From Apostichopus leukothele (Eukaryota; Echinodermata; Holothuroidea; Aspidochirotida; Stichopodidae), in the NCBI GenBank assembly GCA_010014835.2, contig JAAAKB020047159.1, forward strand, positions 1 to 23,146: a DNA stretch of 23,146 bases. The letters run 5' to 3'. The notes beneath the pieces were generated by a model, which was not told where the DNA came from, did no database searches, and was given only the letters and a program-made list of their open reading frames with translations. This document shows positions 17,584 to 23,146 of the stretch, piece by piece; within the stretch, counting starts at the first letter, position 1, and each line of letters starts with the position of its first letter. The translations under genes were made by a program, and so were the position numbers.

Positions 17584-18688
17584 TAAGCTAGCACTACGTC
17601 ATCTCATCTATTATCTTGTGTATTAATGGTACCGGGGGATTTATTCCTGTCATACCAATGATCAGATATCCTCCATTAACAAGATCATGAATAAGATAGA
17701 TATCATCTTCTTCTACTGCCTGCACATCATAACATTTCATACCTTGAAGGTCGACGTGGATGCAATTTCACAAGGTTTTGTATGTAAGTCTGTAATGCAG
17801 ACACATCAAAGATTTTTTGGCCTGGGGCAACTGACAGCAAAGTTTAATAATCCTTCAGCTCAAGAATCTTTCACACTCATCAAGGTGAATCCAGATACGT
17901 AGCTGTCGCTAAGGATGGACGTTCTATCATTTACATCGCTTTCTCACTTTATATCCGTCTCCTCCTACGTAGCAATTGTACTCTTGTTCTCCTCTGTCTC
18001 TAGAATGATGTGGTTAACTTTTAGCATTTTTGGATGCACACAGCTTTTGCTAACTTGTTCTGGGCTTATTGCTACTTAGAGGCATTGTTATAGTTCTTTT
18101 GTACTTTACAAATCCCTGAAGAGGATTTATCCAGTAAGAATTTTCCTAGAAACTCAATAGAATAGACTTACACTATTCTACATTGAGACTATCAGACTGG
18201 TTTAAAACCAGGATGACTCATTTCTTTCCTTAAAGGTACAGTTTAAACTACAAATTTATTAGCTTGCTGAAAATAGCTGATACTTGACTCATAACATTCC
18301 TAGAGGTTTTGACTCTCCAAATTATTCCCAGTACTGATTAATTGATTATGCTCAAGAATCTTGGGAATCTTTTTTAAATTTTCAGTACTCTTATACCATG
18401 TAGTTTAACTTATATTTCCCAAGAGAGTCAGCACATTGTTGAACTGTAACTGTGCATTGTAGTGAGGAAAGGATACTACTGTATTTTTAAAAGTTTTTTT
18501 GAGACCTCTTAATATTGTTCTGGAATCCCAGTTTTGTCACAAACTGAAGATTCTCTGCCACATTAATGACAGCAACATCCACGGAGACATTTAGTGAGTA
18601 GCATTTATATCGTTCAACTGTCCCTTGGAATGTGTACTTAACAACCATCCTTCAACTCCCATGCCCCTTCCAATTCAGTGGTATGGGG
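17584..18688. other. Non-coding stretch, no gene seen
   Basis: The 71-codon frame at 17687-17902 has no recognisable motif. An isolated TGACTCA is at 18284-18290. Nothing else supports a gene. Confidence 0.55.
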
Positions 18689-18725
18689 CTATTGTATAAT
18701 TAGTACCACAAAAGTGTGGCAATAG
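18689..18725. repeat. Nested small hairpin
   Basis: CTATTG (18689-18694) pairs with CAATAG (18720-18725), and inside it CCACA-AAAG-TGTGG (18706-18719) forms a perfect stem. An 11-base bulge lies on the left. Too small and uneven for a microRNA precursor. Confidence 0.35.
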
Positions 18726-18825
18726 TACCATGTTTCACACTCTATAGAACTTAAATTTATGTTTATTTCCATTGCATAGACAATGCCAGCTGGTTGTTAA
18801 TTAATAAAAAAAATCCATCAAATTG

Positions 18826-18838
18826 AGGTCAGAGGTCA
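18826..18838 (+). promoter_or_regulatory. Perfect DR1 nuclear-receptor element
   Basis: AGGTCA, one base, AGGTCA: the exact direct repeat with one-base spacing bound by RXR, HNF4 and COUP-TF type receptors. Chance of a perfect DR1 in a window of this size and composition is on the order of one in several hundred. No promoter or gene is visible nearby, so a distal element is the most that can be proposed. Confidence 0.4.
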
Positions 18839-21594
18839 GAACTGTTGTTGATATGTTCTCTTCCTGTTGTTTAGTTTCAGATTTAATTATTGCTTCCTGC
18901 TGTCTGCTCTTGACATAGACCTACTCTTGACATAATTCTAAACTTAAAATCCCAAACAACTACCTTCCTTCTGAAAGGGGATATTCAGATTTATAGGATT
19001 ATGTAGAGATACAGTAGGGACTAGTAACCTAATTTTCAGAAAAATTTAGGAAATTGCACCAAAGCACAAGCTAGCACTTTATTATATGATGCTACATCAA
19101 CTTTTAGACTAGTTTTAGACTAGTTAGTAAACGCTAAATAGACTAGTAGAAGCAGGTAGTTCAAATTATTAATATAATTATTGTGATTAATTCACAATCA
19201 ACTAGGTATAATAATTTCTGAATGAAAAAACAGATGAGTATTGAGTACCAAAGAAAAGATGTTTCTAAAAATCGGAAGCAAACCCCAAAATCATATTAAG
19301 CTTATCTGAAAGAGATCTTTGTGATGACCAGCTCACAGATCTATGTCAAAGGAAACTCTTGATCCATTCGGGAGATTTCAAGGTTTCAAACTTGTGCATT
19401 CTAGTCTGCAGGTTGATGTCAGTTGGTGATGTACCTCACAGTGCCAAGTGACATTAGGAGGGGAAATCTTTCCCTTTTGTTTTTCATTTCATATTTTCAA
19501 AAGTGTAGACACTGCTCTAAACAAATGCCAGTAATATCATTCAGATGTTTTAGATTCAACATTTTCAAACCCATCTCAATCTACAGAAAATATACATGGT
19601 AATAAACCTATTAGGTTACAGGTTTCAAGCATTTGTGGCTCAATGATGTCATACTGTACATATTTAGACCAGCTCAAGATATATAGTTTGTGTGTAAAGG
19701 AACATGAATAAAGCAATAACGTCTGTAATGAAAGTCTTGGAAGAGTGTAATATCTCAATTTCTCTCTTCATCAGCTATCCTTCCATGACACAGATAATTC
19801 TAATTGCATAATTACCAATTTATAAACTGGTCCCGACAACCTCAAAAGAGAAGCAAAGTTGTTTATAATTTCAGCGATACCAGGATATATACAAGATCAT
19901 ATAAATCAATTACATAACCTTACAATATTGTTGATATTCTTAAAACCATCGATTAGATATACTTTTATTCATGTGATAATACTGATATATGGTACTGTAC
20001 TCTTCTGTTGTAAAATACTGTACTAAATTTTCTGATTTAATGCAGTCTTTGAAGACTCACAATGAAACACATATCGACCAGAGGCAAACTTTTATGACAG
20101 CTATATGCATATTCACAGCATTAGTTTATTTAGTATTGCTGTAGGGTTCTTACAGTATTCGATCATGTTGATTCTATGCATTATGTACTACTGTACATGT
20201 TTCCTACACAGTAACTTACAACTTTTTCAACTTGTCAAGTTAGTTGAATACAACCTATCCACTAACTGTGATAATAGTACCACATTATAAATATTAAGCT
20301 AAGCTGAAACTCACCATCATTAACGTCCAAAACCACAGCTTAAGGCAATATTCCTTCTAAGTAAATCCAATCACCCACTGAAAACAAAACAGCAACTGTT
20401 GCTATCTGTCCACCAAGGAGATTTGAAAACTGTTGACAGTTTTCTCAACAGCTCCCAGTGTAATTGTGCATCTGACCTAACCAATGCACTTCTTGTAATG
20501 TATGTTCATATCACACACACACACATGCAAGGGACTTCCATTATTAGCTGTGTACTGACAAGTATAGCACTAAGTTTGTTTGTACACTAGGAAAACTGGG
20601 GTAATAAATATTCATTAGATGAATAGTCATGAATAAGCTCATTGGCTGAGGGAGCATGTTTGTGTATTACATGCCATTCTATATTAAGTGCTTTCTGTAT
20701 AGGTCAGCTATTGACAATCTGAATTGCGCTTTAAGAGCAAAATCATGGCTTTTATTCTGTTTAAGGATGATCCCAATAACACAGAAAAATTACTGACAAA
20801 AAAAGAGATATATATAAATATTTGTATCTAATAATACATTTTAATTGAGAACCCGTTCACAGAAAAGAAATTGAATGTTCATTTTGATGGTTTACGTCAA
20901 AGTTTTAACTGTGCACCTATGATTGACATCAATTTTTTGGAATTCATTAATTTGAGGGCCAAAAATCAATAATTTTACCCTGGAGGGTTGATGAAAAGAA
21001 CCCAATTCTTAACGTTGTCAACATTATCGATGTTTTTGATAAGATTACGAGGTTGTTTGACAGTGGGCAAATAGTAAGAGGTTTTGCCCATTGGCAATTG
21101 ATTTGAAAGCATTGAACTTTCATGGACAGGTGTTGATTGATCTAAAACTGTGAAAATGCATGCTTACGCAAGTAAAGGTACTACTTATTTAGCGTGTCTG
21201 TATTTATTATCATGGGATGAAAATATTTTAACTGTACAGGTACAGAAGACATACGGTAAGAGGCTAAAAAAGGAATAGAAATATTATGTTAATTGTCTTA
21301 CATGTATGGACCGAGTAGGAGTACATAGAGTAGGGTGCCATATAGGTAAGCATGAAAGATCAGTGGGCAATTTAGGTAAGGATCTAGGTTTTAACTGGAT
21401 GCTAATTAAAGGGGTCTGTGTATACATGTGTGATGGTGAAAACTATTGTGAGGGGGTGGGAGCAGTACTAGCAAAGTGCACTTGTACAGTATATCTGTAT
21501 ACCTTTATAGGTGGAGCAGAGTATTGCTGATGGCTGCATTGAGCCCCAAACAACCGGCCTTAGACAATACAGAAAGTGTGCTCCTTTAATATAC
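18839..21594. other. Non-coding stretch, no gene seen
   Basis: It contains three TAGACTAG words with an 11-base tandem unit TTTTAGACTAG (19102-19146), small hairpins ATTGTGA-TTAAT-TCACAAT (19190-19208) and TATTCAT-TAG-ATGAATA (20609-20625), a short (CA)n at 20513-20524 and TACTGTA-type words up to 21485. A G-rich patch at 21300-21530 has two donor-like GGTAAG words but no acceptor or recognisable peptide. Confidence 0.55.
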
Positions 21595-22716
21595 ATAAGG
21601 GTCATTTCGAGTCAAATCACAGATGGCTGTTGCTGGAACCTCTCCACAAATTACCACCCTCATTCCATGATTAGAGCACCATGAAATAAGCATTTTCTGA
21701 AAATTTCATATGTAATGCTGTAAAGTTGACCTAATTATCACACTTGTGAAATTCCGCAATTTGTGGCTACCGTGGCGTTTTCTTGATTTTTGAAGCAATT
21801 AAATATCCTACTTCCTTTATATTAAAGGCGCCCATAGAATCTACCCCATAGAATGGAAAATAAAAACAAATAGGCTATCAAAGCATTGTCTTGTGGAGTA
21901 AGGTCACCTTAAAAATGCCAAAATATTCAGTTAAGGTATTTTTTACAATAACATGTGATATTTTTAGTGATAAATTGCTCCTAAACTTGCTTCAGGGTAC
22001 TTGATTCTTTCAGAGGTTATTATGTCCAGTCCAAGCAATACAAAATAATGATTAAAATGCTTTCATGTAATGTGCTAGCTCAAAGTTGCTGTTTCATGCT
22101 GTGATTCAGCATGAGGAAGGGTTTTTGACGCAAACTTTTTACCAACATAACCATGTGAGAGCTGTGAGTTCTTTTTATATTAATTATAAGTATAAGGTTC
22201 TTACAACTTACCAAATTTCAGGTTTCTACCTTTTTTCAGTATTAATTTATGAGGTTGTAAAGTTGCTCTGATGTTCAAAAGAGGTCGTCTTTGACAGCCA
22301 ATAACTCAAAACGTGTCACGTTGAAAAATATGATTATTATTGCTAGTAGAGATATAGTACCACCCTGTTTGTACAATAAAAAATTAGGCGGGTGTTTTGC
22401 CTTTCTTAGTTAATAAAATGCTCAAGAGTTTGGGTTTTTCTAAAGTAAACATTTTTGCCTGTTTTGCTGTTCCAATGGTTTTGAGCCTGGGTATTTTACT
22501 TCAAGGTCATTCAATTCAATACTGTGCAGATTTCAATGTCAAATTGCAGAATTTCAAAGTGTGATATTTCGGCCAATTTTGAAGCAATGCAACTGAATTT
22601 TCAGAATATGCTTATATCATGTGTTCCAAGAATACCAAAAAAAATTGGTCATGTTTAAAAGAGGTCGAACGACATACTGGACAAAATTTGGTGATTTGAT
22701 ATGGAATGACCCATAA
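21595..22716. mobile_element. Non-autonomous DNA transposon with long inverted repeats and 4-bp target duplication
   Basis: The element runs 21599-22712 (1114 bp). Its ends are inverted: GGGTCATTTCGAGTCAAATC on the left and, read inward on the minus strand, GGGTCATTCCATATCAAATC on the right; 18 of the outer 22 bases agree. ATAA lies directly outside both ends (21595-21598 and 22713-22716), consistent with a 4-bp target-site duplication. The inverted arms continue inward, about 166 bases left and 173 right: block 21680-21709 pairs with 22592-22621, and block 21736-21763 pairs with 22540-22566. A 17-base word of the right arm (22651-22667) also occurs internally at 22271-22287. No transposase frame exists, so it would need another element's enzyme. 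The superfamily is not assigned. Confidence 0.8.
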
Positions 22717-22864
22717 AATAAACAGAAATATATGTACTTTTTAAGGGAAAAAAGGGGGGAAAAAGAAGCCAAACCTACAAGATGTAAACTGTAAATTTTC
22801 CTGGCCCAATGACCAGAGGTGCTATGCACCTATCTTTGGTTACAGGAATAAATGACTTAAAATG
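22717..22864. other. Spacer between the transposon and the CpG-rich block
   Basis: AT- and purine-rich sequence. No structure noted. Confidence 0.5.
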
Positions 22865-23146
22865 AATGAAATTTATCATCATCCGAATGAGACATCAGTT
22901 AAAATGAAGACTCGCCCCAAACCGCGTGTCGCGCTCTGAAAAAGTTAACTTTCCGTTGCTTGCAAGTGACGTTTTTCTCTTTGTCGCTACAAAATGCAGA
23001 CAGTATTGAAACTTGATACCTTGTTATCTTTAGCTGGACCTGAGATGTCCATAGCTGTACCGTTTATACACTGTACTGTGGGTATTGACCGCAGCTGTAT
23101 GTACTGACTGTACACTAGTGTCTAATTACCGACGGTAGCAAGCTGT
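22865..23146. other. CpG-rich block running off the window end, likely young repeat or promoter-like sequence
   Basis: About 13 CpG in 280 bases, close to the number expected from its own base composition, while the preceding 10 kb is strongly CpG-poor. GC content is clearly higher than the flank. It contains words such as CCGCGTGTCGCGC (22922-22934) and TGACGT-like half sites. The sequence resembles dispersed repeats I associate with sea cucumber genomes, which is recollection only. Alternatives are a promoter or first exon of a gene lying beyond the window. Confidence 0.35.

Noticed and set aside
18452-18463. miR-33-like start GTGCATTGTAGT
   Set aside because: Only the first 12 bases match and the flanks do not fold into a hairpin.
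19760-19785. CTGATGAAGAGAGAAA on the minus strand, hammerhead-like
   Set aside because: The bases between the core words cannot form a stem and none of the repeat landmarks of copies A and B are present.
22833-22842. miR-9-like start TCTTTGGTTA
   Set aside because: The match ends after ten bases and no hairpin is present.

Overview
This window looks like non-coding nuclear DNA from an animal, most likely a marine invertebrate. It is AT-rich, has no open frame longer than about 100 codons on either strand, and contains many microsatellites, homopolymer tracts, diverged short tandem repeats and decayed mobile-element pieces. Several signals would fit an echinoderm such as a sea cucumber or sea urchin: two relics of a Penelope/hammerhead-type repeat, a transposon end beginning CAGTGGCGGAGC, and a CpG-rich repeat-like block at the right edge. 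That placement is recollection plus inference, not proof. I found no intact protein gene, tRNA, rRNA, known snRNA, conserved microRNA or CRISPR array. The window could be intergenic or lie inside very large introns.

Layout. Positions 1-114 hold the end of a transposon-like repeat cut by the window edge. Positions 200-600 hold two or three diverged copies of a ~180 bp unit. From 600 to 5400 there is non-coding DNA with purine/pyrimidine tracts and several hairpins. Two copies of the hammerhead-like repeat lie at 6221-6330 and 6437-6545, followed by a 14-bp minisatellite at 7128-7224. The stretch 7250-8700 has an unusual cluster of AP-1-type motifs and is the best enhancer candidate. A three-copy ~113 bp tandem repeat (11575-11935) and a ~107 bp tandem duplication (12250-12459) sit at a change in sequence texture near 12 kb. 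To the left, long G/C homopolymers are common and the 7-mer TACTGTA/TACAGTA is nearly absent. To the right, that 7-mer occurs about 29 times between 12169 and 21491, roughly ten times expectation. The right part also holds paired RFX/X-box-like modules, a perfect DR1 nuclear-receptor element, a CArG/POU pair, a complete non-autonomous DNA transposon with long inverted repeats and a 4-bp target duplication (21595-22716), and a CpG-rich block running off the end.

No set of genes working together can be read from this window. The best supported items are the long-TIR transposon, the tandem repeats, the TACTGTA-rich domain and the AP-1 cluster. Transcription-factor calls are motif matches only.
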